DNA from: Flavobacterium urocaniciphilum
GTDB lineage: Bacteria; Bacteroidota; Bacteroidia; Flavobacteriales; Flavobacteriaceae
DNA length: 64,000 bases
Assembly (NCBI RefSeq): GCF_900110615.1
Contig: NZ_FOEI01000001.1
Span: 558,001-622,000, forward strand
Reading direction: 5' to 3'
A program made the translations under genes and the position numbers. The first letter of the stretch is position 1; each line of letters starts with the position of its first letter. The notes beneath the pieces were generated by a model that did not search any database, had not been told where the DNA came from, and saw nothing but the letters and a program-made list of their open reading frames with translations. Below are positions 9,143 to 17,856 of the stretch, in pieces.

Positions 9143-9150
9143 TATATTTG
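9143..9150 (+). promoter_or_regulatory. -7 box upstream of the TPR gene
   Basis: TATATTTG at 9143-9150, 59 bp before the ATG at 9210, in very AT-rich DNA. No clear -33 box. Confidence 0.5.
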
Positions 9151-9209
9151 AGATATGAGTCAACTTACCAAAATATCAAATTAAGTAACAACATTAACTA
9201 AATATAATT

Positions 9210-10268
9210 ATGAAAAAAATCTTAATCTTATTATTATTTTCTGGTCACCTATCTTTTTCACAAAATAAAGAATCAGCTGAAAAATTAGTTGAAGAAGGTA
9301 TTGAATTGCATGATAAAGGCGAATATAATGGAGCCATTGAAAAATATAATAAAGCATTAGAACTTGATAAAGATAATGCATTTGCTTTGGTAGAGAAATC
9401 TTATACTTTATTGACATTGAATAAGTCAGAAGAAACAATTGAAGTATGTAAACTAGCCATAAAAAAACATCCAAAAGCAACTATTTTAAAAACAGTTTAT
9501 GTGAATTATGGGAATTCATTGGATGCCATAAATAAAAGCAAAGAAGCTATTGAAATTTATGATGAAGGATTGAAACTTTTTCCAGATTATTACCAATTGT
9601 ATTTTAATAAAGGAGTTACATATTCAATTTTAAAAAAATTTGATGAATCAATTGTATGTTTTCAAAAAGCATTAACCTTTAATCCAAATCATGCTAGTTC
9701 ACATAATGGAATTGGAAGAATTGAAAATATCAAAGAAAGAAGAATTCCTTCTATTATGGCGCTTTGTAGATTTTTAGTTGTAGAACCACAATCTAAAAGA
9801 GCAGCTGAAAATTTAGGTTTATTAAAAGAGTTGATGACAGCTAATGTTGAAAAAACGGGAGATAATAATATCAATATTAATTTAAATTTAAATGTAGTTT
9901 CAGATTCTTCAAGAAAAGGGAAAGTTGTTGAAAATGATTTTTCTTCAACAGATTTAATTTCAACTATGGATATTGCTTTAGATTTTGATGATAAATATAA
10001 AGACAAAACTGAAGTAGAAAAGTTTATTCGAAAAATAGGAACGATTTGTTCTTCTTTAAATGAAACTAAAAAGAAAAACAAAGGATTTTATTGGGAATTT
10101 TATGCTCCTTATTTTATTGAATTACAAAAAAACAATTTTATAGAAACATTTTCATATTTAGTATATGCTTCATCTGAAGAAGAATATGTTATTAATTGGT
10201 TGGATAGTCATGAAAAAGAATTGAATAGTTTTTATGATTGGTCAAATAATTATAAGTGGAATAATTAA
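9210..10268 (+). CDS. Secreted tetratricopeptide-repeat protein (352 aa)
   Basis: Signal peptide MKKILILLLFSGHLSFSQ, then about four TPR units between residues 20 and 190 (LVEEGIELHDKGEYNGAIEK; ALVEKSYTLLTLNKSEETIE; YVNYGNSLDAINKSKEAIE; LYFNKGVTYSILKKFDESIV), which form helical protein-binding scaffolds. The C-terminal half begins with an asparagine-rich stretch (NNININLNLNVV) and has no domain I recognise; it ends WLDSHEKELNSFYDW. Its periplasmic or surface partner is unknown. Transcribed alone; it converges with the ArsC-family gene on a shared terminator. Confidence 0.85.
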   Translation: MKKILILLLFSGHLSFSQNKESAEKLVEEGIELHDKGEYNGAIEKYNKALELDKDNAFALVEKSYTLLTLNKSEETIEVCKLAIKKHPKATILKTVYVNYGNSLDAINKSKEAIEIYDEGLKLFPDYYQLYFNKGVTYSILKKFDESIVCFQKALTFNPNHASSHNGIGRIENIKERRIPSIMALCRFLVVEPQSKRAAENLGLLKELMTANVEKTGDNNININLNLNVVSDSSRKGKVVENDFSSTDLISTMDIALDFDDKYKDKTEVEKFIRKIGTICSSLNETKKKNKGFYWEFYAPYFIELQKNNFIETFSYLVYASSEEEYVINWLDSHEKELNSFYDWSNNYKWNN

Positions 10269-10312
10269 TTGAATTTTTAAAAATAAAAATTATTCAAAAT
10301 AAAATTATAAAC

Positions 10313-10346
10313 AAAAAACGTGTGAATTTATTTTCACACGTTTTTT
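10313..10346. terminator. Bidirectional terminator between the TPR and ArsC-family genes
   Basis: Stem CGTGTGAA / TTCACACG (10319-10326 with 10333-10340), flanked by A6 and T8 runs that can extend it. It lies between convergent genes and carries U-tracts on both sides. Confidence 0.88.
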
Positions 10347-10688
10347 TTATAATATATCGTTAATTTTTTCAGTTGGTCTTGCAATAACCGCTTTATTTCC
10401 GTTGATTACAATAGGTCTTTCAATTAATTTAGGAAAGTTAATCATCGCTTCAATAATTTCTTTATCCGATAAATTTTTTCCTTTAAAATTTTCTGTCCAA
10501 TCTTTTTCTTTAATTCTCACTAATTCAATTGGTTTAATATTTAGTTTTTTTATAATGCTTTCCAATTCACTATAAGTTGGAACTTTATCTAAATAATTAA
10601 TAATTTCAAAAGGCTGATTTAAAGCTTCGATAAAACAAAGTCCTTCTCTAGATTTCGAACAACGATTATTGTGTAAAATGGTTATCAT
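10347..10688 (-). CDS. ArsC/Spx family protein, putative arsenate reductase-like (113 aa)
   Basis: Thioredoxin-fold protein of the ArsC/YffB/Spx family. HNNRCSKSR at residues 5-13 holds the family cysteine; the body (LDKVPTYSELESII, WTENFK, MINFPKLIERPIVI, AVIARPTEKI) follows ArsC from end to end, including the LIERPIV segment. Arsenate reductases act with glutaredoxin or thioredoxin in the cytoplasm; no ars operon is nearby, so a redox or regulatory role is equally possible. The frame could be extended to 10757, but the ATG at 10688 gives the family N-terminus, and the promoter lies between the two positions. Confidence 0.88.
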   Translation of the reverse strand: MITILHNNRCSKSREGLCFIEALNQPFEIINYLDKVPTYSELESIIKKLNIKPIELVRIKEKDWTENFKGKNLSDKEIIEAMINFPKLIERPIVINGNKAVIARPTEKINDIL

Positions 10689-10704
10689 ATAAATATTTTT
10701 TTTG

Positions 10705-10737
10705 CAAATGTAATAATTGTACTTTAGTCGAGTCAAA
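10705..10737 (-). promoter_or_regulatory. Promoter of the ArsC-family gene
   Basis: On the minus strand: TTTG (rc of 10734-10737), a 21-bp spacer, TACATTTG (rc of 10705-10712), 16 bp before the start at 10688. A full match to the Bacteroidota consensus. It supports the shorter start. Confidence 0.78.
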
Positions 10738-10749
10738 TAAAATAAGAAT

Positions 10750-11670
10750 ATGTACATCGAACAACTTCAAAAATATAAATTAAACTTATTGTCTTATTTG
10801 CCAATTCCTCTTGCTTTTTTAGGATTAATGGCATATAATTACGTTGCTACAAAAGGCGCTGATACCGATGCCATGTTAGAAGAAATGATTGCTAAAATGG
10901 GTGCAAATACTGCCTTTTTTATATTGGTTGCCCCTTTAGCGTTAATGTTCGGAATTGTATTATTTTATAATAAGTATATTCAAAATAACACCACAAGAAT
11001 TTTAACAACATCTCGACCAAAAATTGATTGGAATAGAATTTTCTTTTCATTTTTTATTTGGTCAATCATAACTATTATTACAACTTTAATTAGTTATTAT
11101 TCGGCTCCAAGTGATTTTGTTTGGAATTTCAAACCAAAAGAATTTATTATTTTCTTTGTTTTAGCCCTTTTATTAATTCCATTTCAAACAAGTTTCGAAG
11201 AATATTTGTTTCGAGGACATATGATGCAAGGCCTAGGTTTAGCGACAAAAACCAAATGGATTCCATTATTTTTAACGTCTATTTTATTCGGTATTATGCA
11301 TATTGCAAATCCGGAAGTAGAAAAACTAGGAATGATTATTATGGTGTATTATATAGGAACTGGATTGTTTTTAGGAATTTTAACCTTAATGGATGACGGG
11401 ATGGAATTAGCATTAGGATTTCATGCCGCAAATAATTTAGTTGGCGCTTTATTAGTAACTTCAGATTGGTCGGCTTTTCAAACACATTCTGTATTAAAAG
11501 ATGTTTCAGAACCAAATGCTAGTTTTCAAATTTTTATTCCAGTTTTAATTGTGTTTCCTATTTTGTTATTCATTTTTGCTAAAAAATACAATTGGAACAA
11601 TTGGAAAGAAAAATTATTTGGAAAAGTGAAACCTTACCAGTTAGAAGAACTTGAATCCATAGGAAAATAA
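10750..11670 (+). CDS. CPBP family intramembrane glutamic endopeptidase (306 aa)
   Basis: Rce1/Abi-type membrane protease with about seven or eight hydrophobic segments. The three family motifs are present: EExxxR as FEEYLFRG (near residue 157), FxxxH as FGIMH, and HxxN as GFHAANN. Such enzymes cleave within the membrane; prenyl-protein processing is the eukaryotic role, while bacterial substrates are mostly unknown. The menE ATG begins at the base after this stop codon, so the two are almost certainly co-transcribed and translationally coupled. Divergent from the ArsC-family gene. Confidence 0.92.
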   Translation: MYIEQLQKYKLNLLSYLPIPLAFLGLMAYNYVATKGADTDAMLEEMIAKMGANTAFFILVAPLALMFGIVLFYNKYIQNNTTRILTTSRPKIDWNRIFFSFFIWSIITIITTLISYYSAPSDFVWNFKPKEFIIFFVLALLLIPFQTSFEEYLFRGHMMQGLGLATKTKWIPLFLTSILFGIMHIANPEVEKLGMIIMVYYIGTGLFLGILTLMDDGMELALGFHAANNLVGALLVTSDWSAFQTHSVLKDVSEPNASFQIFIPVLIVFPILLFIFAKKYNWNNWKEKLFGKVKPYQLEELESIGK

Positions 11671-12708
11671 ATGACACCAATTATTCATCCAGATTTTAAA
11701 TTAAATGGTAAAAGTTTTACGTATGTAGAACTTTTAGCAGAAGCTATATTTCTTAAAAACAACGGTTCTCTTTTTGAAAAGTCTATTGGTAAATTCTTGA
11801 TTGACTGGTTAAGTAACGAATCCTTTATTTTAGTAAAAACTTCTGGTTCTACAGGTAAACCAAAACAAATTGTTTTGCAAAAAGACGCCATGATAGCTTC
11901 TGCAAAAGCAACGGTGAACTTTTTTAAGTTACAACCTAAAAGTACAGCTTTATTGTGTTTATCTGCCGATTATATTGCGGGAAAAATGATGTTGGTTAGG
12001 GCAATCACTTTTGGATTGCATTTAGATACCGTAGAACCTTCATCAAATCCTTTAAATGAAATAAATAAATCGTATGATTTTGTGGCGATGGTTCCAATGC
12101 AAATAAAAGAATCATTAGAGAAATTGAATCAAATTAAAACATTAATTATAGGTGGAGCAAAAGTTGATTATCAATTATCTAAAGAAATCTTAAAAACAAA
12201 TTGTAACGCTTATGAAACGTATGGTATGACAGAAACCATCTCGCATATAGCCGTTAAAAAAATAGGAGAGAAGTCATTTTCAATTTTACCAAATATTGTT
12301 ATTTCAAAAGATGAAAGAAATTGTTTAGTTATTGAAGCAAAAGAACTTTCTGATGAAAAAATAATTACTAATGATATTGTAGAATTAATTTCAAATGAAG
12401 AGTTTATTTTTAAAGGTCGCTTTGATCATGTGATTAATTCTGGTGGTGTAAAAATTTTTCCAGAAGAAATTGAAGAGAAGTTAGCCAAACATATTTTCAA
12501 TCGTTTTTTTATTAGTTCATTACCGGATGAAAAGTTTGGCGAAAAAGTAATTTTGGTAATCGAAGGATCATCATTTCAAATTGATACAACCATTTTTTCG
12601 GAACTATCCAAATATGAGATTCCAAAAGAAATTCTGTTTATTTCTCAATTTACAGAAACAGAAACCAATAAGATAAATCGAAAGAAAACCCTAGAAAATA
12701 GAGCATAA
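11671..12708 (+). CDS. menE: O-succinylbenzoate-CoA ligase-like AMP-binding protein (345 aa)
   Basis: Adenylate-forming ligase; MenE activates o-succinylbenzoate to its CoA thioester in menaquinone synthesis. Motifs seen: P-loop-like SGSTGKPK (near residue 58), YETYGMTETISHIA, FKGRFDHVINSGG, and a terminal NKINRKKT that supplies the catalytic lysine. At 345 residues it is shorter than the usual roughly 450-500 of MenE, as is common in Bacteroidota. The menE assignment rests on family resemblance and on my memory of the same protease-menE pairing in flavobacteria; no other men gene lies in the window. Confidence 0.82.
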   Translation: MTPIIHPDFKLNGKSFTYVELLAEAIFLKNNGSLFEKSIGKFLIDWLSNESFILVKTSGSTGKPKQIVLQKDAMIASAKATVNFFKLQPKSTALLCLSADYIAGKMMLVRAITFGLHLDTVEPSSNPLNEINKSYDFVAMVPMQIKESLEKLNQIKTLIIGGAKVDYQLSKEILKTNCNAYETYGMTETISHIAVKKIGEKSFSILPNIVISKDERNCLVIEAKELSDEKIITNDIVELISNEEFIFKGRFDHVINSGGVKIFPEEIEEKLAKHIFNRFFISSLPDEKFGEKVILVIEGSSFQIDTTIFSELSKYEIPKEILFISQFTETETNKINRKKTLENRA

Positions 12709-12712
12709 AAAA

Positions 12713-12784
12713 AGTGTCACTCTAATAAAAAATCTTAGTTGTAATTAAATTCTCTTTTTGTAGATTTTTTTCCAGAATGACACT
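12713..12784. repeat. Imperfect inverted repeat, 72-bp element after menE
   Basis: 23-bp arms (12713-12735 and 12762-12784) match at 19 of 23 positions when one is reverse-complemented, ending in AGTGTCA / TGACACT, with a 26-bp AT-rich centre. It may be a degenerate small repeat element or a long-loop terminator for menE. The rest of 12709-12884 is AT-rich with no other feature. Confidence 0.6.
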
Positions 12785-12884
12785 CAATAATAACTTTATA
12801 ACTAACTAATAGTATAAGTTGTTTCGAAAAGATAAGCTAAGTTATTAAAAATAAATTAATTACACAATTTTTTTTTTAATTTTT

Positions 12885-13310
12885 TTATTGTTCCATTTTC
12901 ATGTTATAATCAACAGAATGTTTTCCACTTCCATAAAATGAGAAAAACAAGCATAACATAAATGCAATACTGGCTTGTAAGAAATTTGAGAGGTTAAATT
13001 CTCCAAAAAAGTTAATTAAAACCGCTGAAAGAATTATAGGTAATTGTGCATAAATTGACCATCTTGTAAAAAAGCCAATCACAATTAGAAAACCACCAAT
13101 CATGTGCGCAAAACCTACATAATGAATTAATAACATTTCACCACCAAATCCATTGAAGGTGTTTAGTACTTCATTTAAATAATGTCTGTCGCTAACGAAT
13201 GAAACCCCTTTTAAAAATAAAAAAACTCCTAATGCTATTCTAAGCATATCTATAGGATAAGAAGTATGAGCATTTGCCCATTTGTTCAATTGTTTAATAC
13301 TAGTAGCCAT
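12885..13310 (-). CDS. DoxX family membrane protein (141 aa)
   Basis: Four hydrophobic helices typical of DoxX: PIDMLRIALGVFLFLKGVSF, the segment around HYVGFAHMIGGFLIVIGFF, the one around LPIILSAVLINFF, and SIAFMLCLFFSFYG. DoxX-like proteins are small inner-membrane proteins, some linked to quinone oxidoreduction and sulfur stress, most of unassigned function. It stands alone, 64 bp from the M1 peptidase gene upstream. Confidence 0.85.
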   Translation of the reverse strand: MATSIKQLNKWANAHTSYPIDMLRIALGVFLFLKGVSFVSDRHYLNEVLNTFNGFGGEMLLIHYVGFAHMIGGFLIVIGFFTRWSIYAQLPIILSAVLINFFGEFNLSNFLQASIAFMLCLFFSFYGSGKHSVDYNMKMEQ

Positions 13311-13374
13311 AGAAAATAGATTTTAAATTATAGTCTAAGTTACTAAAAATTAATGAATTAAGATGATTTTGTAA

Positions 13375-15000
13375 TTATTTTTTTTCAACTCTAACGAAAA
13401 ATTGTTTGGTTTTAACCTCTACATTTTCTAATTCTACTTTTCGTTCAACTTTTAATTCTTGTTTAAAGGTCGTTGCATTTAACCGTATCGTTTTTTCATT
13501 AATCATAATATCAATAGGCATTTTGAAATTTGGAATAACATTTTCCCATTGATAATTTAGTTTATTACCTGACTTAGATAATACTAAACGCGGAATATTT
13601 GTAGTTGTTAAATATTGATTAAATACAGAAGTTAAATCGATTCCACTTTCTTTATTAAAATAATCTACAACAGTTTTAGTATCAATAATTTGTTTTTTAA
13701 AGGTTTCAGAATAGTTGTATAATAATTTCCACCATTTTACATCATCATTTATGATATGGCGAATTGTATTTAATAGGAGTGAACCTTTATAATACATATC
13801 ACCACTTCCTTCTCGATTTACACCAAATTGAGCAATTATTGGTTTGTCATTTCGAACATTATTTGCTTGACCGTTTATATATTTCATAGCTTGGTCGTAA
13901 CCTTTCATACATTCAATAAAAACAGTTTCAGTATAGGTTGTAAATCCTTCATGAATCCACATATCGGCAATATCTTTACTGGTGATACTGTTTCCAAACC
14001 ATTCGTGACCCGTTTCGTGAATCGTAATATAATCGAAAAACATTCCAGCACCTGTACCCGATAAATCCATTCCTAAATACCCTTTTTTGTATTTATTTCC
14101 GTATGCAACAGCACTTTGATGTTCCATTCCTAAATAGGGAGTTTCCACTAATTTATATCCGTCTTCATAAAAGGGGTATTTTCCAAATTTACTTTGAAAA
14201 CAATTCATCATTGGTTTTACATCATTATCAAAATGTTTACGCGCTTTTTCTTCATTTTCTCTCAATACGTAATAATCTAAATCCAATCCTTCATAATGAT
14301 CATGAATATGAACATAATCGGCAATATTTACTGTAATATCATAATTGTTAATTGGGTTTTTCACTTCCCAATCCCAACGCGTATATCCATCTTTTAGATC
14401 GGTTGAACTTATAAATCTTCCGTTAGAAACATTCATTAATCCGTTTGGAACGGCGACTTTTATAGTAGCACCATTGTCGGGTTCATCGGATTGTGAATCT
14501 TTACAAGGATACCATAAACTTGCGCCTGTTCCTTGAACTGCAACTCCAATCCATGGATTTCCTTTTTTATCTTTATTGAAAACAAAGCCACCATCCCAAG
14601 GTGCATTTTTTGCTACTAGTGGATTTCCAGAATAGTTGAAAGTAATTGTATGTGTGGTTCCTTTTTTTAATACTTCAGAAAAATCAATAAATACAGCGTG
14701 AAATTCTCTTTTGTAGTTCAACTTTTTATTGTTCCAAACAATAGATTCAATTTTCATATTATCGAATAAATCCACTTGAATTTTTTGAGTATCATCATCA
14801 ATTTTGAATTTAATTTCATTATATCCAACAACTGATTTTTCAGTTGGATTTATTTTGATATTTAAATCGTATCTCAAAACATCGTAACAAGTACGTTCTT
14901 CACGTAAACCACCTTGTAAAGAATCTTTACGTGTAAAATTTTGAGCTTGAATTTGCTGAAAACCAAAAAATATTGAGGCAATAAAAAGTGCTTTTTTCAT
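13375..15000 (-). CDS. M1 family metallopeptidase (aminopeptidase N-like), secreted (541 aa)
   Basis: Zinc aminopeptidase exported by a signal peptide (MKKALFIASIFFGFQQIQAQ). Catalytic features: HETGH at residues 328-332 with E351 in WIHEGFTTYTE (HExxH-x18-E gluzincin pattern), and the substrate-anchoring GMEH at 291-294 replacing GAMEN. The N-terminal beta-domain (YDLNIKINPTEKSVVGYNEI) and a short C-terminal beta-sandwich are present; the long helical C-terminal domain of E. coli PepN is missing, as in leukotriene-hydrolase-like bacterial forms. Probably periplasmic peptide degradation. A terminator-like hairpin sits directly before the start codon. Confidence 0.93.
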   Translation of the reverse strand: MKKALFIASIFFGFQQIQAQNFTRKDSLQGGLREERTCYDVLRYDLNIKINPTEKSVVGYNEIKFKIDDDTQKIQVDLFDNMKIESIVWNNKKLNYKREFHAVFIDFSEVLKKGTTHTITFNYSGNPLVAKNAPWDGGFVFNKDKKGNPWIGVAVQGTGASLWYPCKDSQSDEPDNGATIKVAVPNGLMNVSNGRFISSTDLKDGYTRWDWEVKNPINNYDITVNIADYVHIHDHYEGLDLDYYVLRENEEKARKHFDNDVKPMMNCFQSKFGKYPFYEDGYKLVETPYLGMEHQSAVAYGNKYKKGYLGMDLSGTGAGMFFDYITIHETGHEWFGNSITSKDIADMWIHEGFTTYTETVFIECMKGYDQAMKYINGQANNVRNDKPIIAQFGVNREGSGDMYYKGSLLLNTIRHIINDDVKWWKLLYNYSETFKKQIIDTKTVVDYFNKESGIDLTSVFNQYLTTTNIPRLVLSKSGNKLNYQWENVIPNFKMPIDIMINEKTIRLNATTFKQELKVERKVELENVEVKTKQFFVRVEKK

Positions 15001-15013
15001 ATAATTGTAAAAA

Positions 15014-15042
15014 AAAAATCTACTAATAAGTAGTAGATTTTT
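15014..15042 (-). terminator. Hairpin terminator of the DUF2059 gene, just before the M1 gene
   Basis: 12-bp stem AAAAATCTACTA (15014-15025) with TAGTAGATTTTT (15031-15042), 5-nt loop, followed in the minus direction by a T run. It ends the DUF2059 transcript but leaves only 13 bp to the M1 peptidase start. Confidence 0.8.
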
Positions 15043-15064
15043 GTGTTTTGTTACGAAAGTAAAA

Positions 15065-15508
15065 TTATTCTTCTAATAATCCTTTTTCTTTAAGTTTTTT
15101 TAATGCTTTTTCACCAATTTCTTCACCCCATCTTTGACCTACTTCCATAGATTCTTGCATGATTTCAGGTAATTTTGAAATCATTTTTTTTCCAACAGGT
15201 GTATTGTAAAATTTGATTAAATCGTCAATTTCACTTTCTGTAAAATGTTTATCATAAATTGGAACTACTAAATTCACTAAATCATCTGGTTTGATTTCTT
15301 TTTTAAATTCATTCCAAAATTGATCTTCTATATTTGGTGCATTTTTTTTAAAAATTTCAATCATGTTATCGGCAATTGAAACCCCTAAATTTCCAGATCC
15401 AGTTAACACCACTAGTTGTTTAATTTTTTCTTTTTTTGTATTTGTATTGTTTTGAGAATATGTAAAAACTGAAAAAACAATTAATACAATTGAAAATATT
15501 TTTTTCAT
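15065..15508 (-). CDS. DUF2059 domain-containing secreted protein (147 aa)
   Basis: Signal peptide MKKIFSIVLIVFSVFTYSQ, then a short helical domain with the DUF2059 pattern: LVNLVVPIYDKHFTESEIDD followed by LIKFYNTPVGKKMISKLPEI. Members are small periplasmic proteins without an assigned function. It lies between the M1 peptidase and the carboxylase gene, about 45 bp from the latter, on the same strand. Confidence 0.88.
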   Translation of the reverse strand: MKKIFSIVLIVFSVFTYSQNNTNTKKEKIKQLVVLTGSGNLGVSIADNMIEIFKKNAPNIEDQFWNEFKKEIKPDDLVNLVVPIYDKHFTESEIDDLIKFYNTPVGKKMISKLPEIMQESMEVGQRWGEEIGEKALKKLKEKGLLEE

Positions 15509-15552
15509 TAATTTAATTTTTTAAAAATGTAAAATTCTATTATTGATTTCAA

Positions 15553-17181
15553 TTAAACTTGAATTACTCCTAAATTAAATGGTTTTTGAATAGGAGCGTG
15601 GTTTGCCGCTTCAATTCCCATTGAAATCCATGTTCTTGTATCTATAGGATCTATAATAGCATCTGTCCATAAACGAGATGCGGCATAATATGGAGAAACT
15701 TGCGCATCATATTTTGCTTTTATCTTTTCGAATAATTCTGCTTCTTTTACTTCATCAACTACTTCACCTTTACTTTTTAAAGATGCTGCTTCTATTTGTG
15801 CTAAAACTTTTGCAGCTTGAGTTCCACCCATTACCGCTAATTCAGCACTTGGCCATGCGAAAATTAATCGTGGATCGTAAGCTTTTCCACACATTGCATA
15901 ATTTCCAGCTCCGTATGAATTTCCAATAACAACTGTAAATTTAGGCACAACTGAATTTGAAACTGCATTTACCATTTTCGCACCATCTTTAATGATTCCA
16001 CCATGTTCCGATTTACTTCCAACCATAAATCCGGTAACGTCTTGTAAAAACACTAATGGAATTTTCTTTTGGTTACAGTTCGCAATAAAACGTGTGGCTT
16101 TATCTGCAGAATCAGAATAAATTACTCCACCAAACTGTATTTCTCCTTTTTTAGTTTTAGAAACTAAACGTTGATTGGCTACGATTCCAACAGCCCAACC
16201 ATCAATTCTTGCATAACCAGTAATGATTGTTTGTCCGTAACCTGCTTTATATTCATCAAATTCAGAATTATCAACTAAACGCTTAATGATTTCCATCATG
16301 TCGTATTGTTCAGTTCTTAGTTTTGGTAAGATTCCGTAAATATCTTTTTGTTCTAAAGCTGGTTTTACTGGTTTTTCTCTGTTGAATCCTGCTTTGTCAA
16401 AATCGCCCATTTTAGATACAATATTTTTAATTCTATCTAAAGCTGCTTTATCGTCTTTTGCTTTGAAATCCGTTACACCAGAAATTTCACAATGTGTAGT
16501 GGCACCACCTAAAGTTTCATTGTCAATCGTTTCACCAATGGCAGCTTTTACTAAATAACTTCCTGCTAAGAAAATACTTCCTGTTTTATCTACAATTAAT
16601 GCTTCGTCACTCATAATTGGTAAATACGCACCACCAGCTACACAACTTCCCATTACGGCAGCAATTTGAGTAATTCCCATACTGCTCATTATGGCATTGT
16701 TACGGAAAATTCGTCCGAAATGTTCCTTATCAGGGAAAATTTCATCTTGCATTGGTAAATAAACACCTGCAGAATCTACCAAGTAGATAATTGGTAAACG
16801 ATTTTCCATTGCAATTTCTTGCGCTCTTAAATTCTTTTTAGCTGTAATTGGAAACCAAGCTCCTGCTTTTACAGTAGCATCATTTGCAACAACAATACAT
16901 TGTTTTCCTTTGATGTAACCCATTTTTACAACAACACCACCAGAAGGACAACCACCGTGTTCTTCATACATTCCATCTCCAACAAAACCACCAATTTCAA
17001 TATTGTTAGCTTTTTCATCTAATAAATAATCAATACGTTCACGTGCTGTCATTTTACCTTCAGCATGTAATTTATCAATACGTTTTTGTCCACCACCTAA
17101 TTTGACTTTCGCAAATTTTTGTAGCATGTCTGAAACTAATAATTTGTTATGATCTTCGTTTTTGTTGAAATTAATGTCCAT
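15553..17181 (-). CDS. Acyl-CoA carboxylase, carboxyltransferase (beta) subunit (542 aa)
   Basis: Transfers the carboxyl group from carboxybiotin to an acyl-CoA (propionyl-, methylcrotonyl- or geranyl-CoA family). Length and motifs fit: the N-terminal crotonase-like half has KMTARERIDYLLD, GAWFPITAKKNLRAQEIA and YLVDSAGVYLPMQ; the C-terminal half has PLVFLQDVTGFMVG, the GNSYGAGNYAMCGKAYDPR oxyanion region and ELAVMGGTQAAKVL. The methylcrotonyl/propionyl choice is not decidable here because no biotin-carboxylase alpha subunit is adjacent. It starts 10 bp after the end of the dnaX tau frame, so it could be co-transcribed with dnaX. Confidence 0.9.
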   Translation of the reverse strand: MDINFNKNEDHNKLLVSDMLQKFAKVKLGGGQKRIDKLHAEGKMTARERIDYLLDEKANNIEIGGFVGDGMYEEHGGCPSGGVVVKMGYIKGKQCIVVANDATVKAGAWFPITAKKNLRAQEIAMENRLPIIYLVDSAGVYLPMQDEIFPDKEHFGRIFRNNAIMSSMGITQIAAVMGSCVAGGAYLPIMSDEALIVDKTGSIFLAGSYLVKAAIGETIDNETLGGATTHCEISGVTDFKAKDDKAALDRIKNIVSKMGDFDKAGFNREKPVKPALEQKDIYGILPKLRTEQYDMMEIIKRLVDNSEFDEYKAGYGQTIITGYARIDGWAVGIVANQRLVSKTKKGEIQFGGVIYSDSADKATRFIANCNQKKIPLVFLQDVTGFMVGSKSEHGGIIKDGAKMVNAVSNSVVPKFTVVIGNSYGAGNYAMCGKAYDPRLIFAWPSAELAVMGGTQAAKVLAQIEAASLKSKGEVVDEVKEAELFEKIKAKYDAQVSPYYAASRLWTDAIIDPIDTRTWISMGIEAANHAPIQKPFNLGVIQV

Positions 17182-17190
17182 GTTGTTATG

Positions 17191-17856
17191 TTATAAGTCT
17201 AATTCAAATGTTTGTCTAAATAATTCTATTGTAGGATTTAACTCCTTAAAATGTTTGTATTTTTCTTCGTTGGTATAAATTACTTTTGGTTTGTAGGTTT
17301 CAATAACCGTAATTTTTATTTTGATATCGTAATTTCGAAGGTTCGTTTTTAAATAACTTAATAAGTCTGAATTGGTATTTTCAAAATCTTCTTTAGAACC
17401 TTCGTTTGGGAATTCTAACAAAATATTCGTTCCCATTAATATAGGTTTACTCAATCGCATATAACTAGCGAAAAGTTTTCGACCTTTATTTTCTAAAATT
17501 TCGATATAATCGTTCCAATGTTTTACGGCATCTTCTTGAGTGAAAGGATCTGCTAAATGTTCACCAACTGGTAAATGCTCAACTTTGGATTGATTAGAAA
17601 TTTCTGCTTTTTGTTTTAATCCTTTAATTGAAAGCGAAGAAACTCTTTTGCTTAAATCGATTGCAGGAGTAGGCTTTTGTTGGATTTGTTCGATTTTTGT
17701 TTCAACTTCAATTTTTGGTTCAACTTGTTGAATAGTTTCAGTTGTTACTGTTTCTGTAACTGAATTAGAAATTATTTCGGGTTGAATTGAAGGTGTTACA
17801 GACTGAATTTCTTTTCCTTTTTGAAAGAAATTAGAAGGTATTATAAAGTATTTAGC
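17191..17856 (-). CDS. dnaX: dnaX tau-specific C-terminal segment, -1 frame (221 codons)
   Basis: Directly after the A10 run the -1 reading frame is open without a stop from GCT (17856-17854) to TAA at 17191. Joined to the upstream frame it gives a 578-residue protein, the usual size of a tau subunit. It starts AKYFIIPSNFFQKGKEIQSV, goes through a low-complexity linker rich in T, E, Q and P (about 60 residues), then a folded-looking part (DPFTQEDAVKHWNDYIEIL, KLFASYMRLSKPILMGTNIL) ending FRQTFELDL. By analogy tau binds polymerase alpha and DnaB. It has no convincing start of its own (first ATG at 17460 is mid-domain), so recoding, or an assembly error in the run, must link the two parts. Confidence 0.78.
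   Translation of the reverse strand, partial: AKYFIIPSNFFQKGKEIQSVTPSIQPEIISNSVTETVTTETIQQVEPKIEVETKIEQIQQKPTPAIDLSKRVSSLSIKGLKQKAEISNQSKVEHLPVGEHLADPFTQEDAVKHWNDYIEILENKGRKLFASYMRLSKPILMGTNILLEFPNEGSKEDFENTNSDLLSYLKTNLRNYDIKIKITVIETYKPKVIYTNEEKYKHFKELNPTIELFRQTFELDL

Noticed and set aside
9155-9184. Tiny ORF (ATGAGTCAACTTACC...) upstream of the TPR gene
   Set aside because: Only nine codons; no sign of regulatory stalling motifs such as repeated specific codons.
13828-14536. Three plus-strand ORFs inside the M1 peptidase gene
   Set aside because: They lie antisense to conserved zinc-site and substrate-site motifs and show no domain of their own.
17194-17460. Separate 89-aa gene beginning with ATG at 17460
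   Set aside because: The frame is open without a break back to the dnaX A10 run, so this is the C-terminus of tau.
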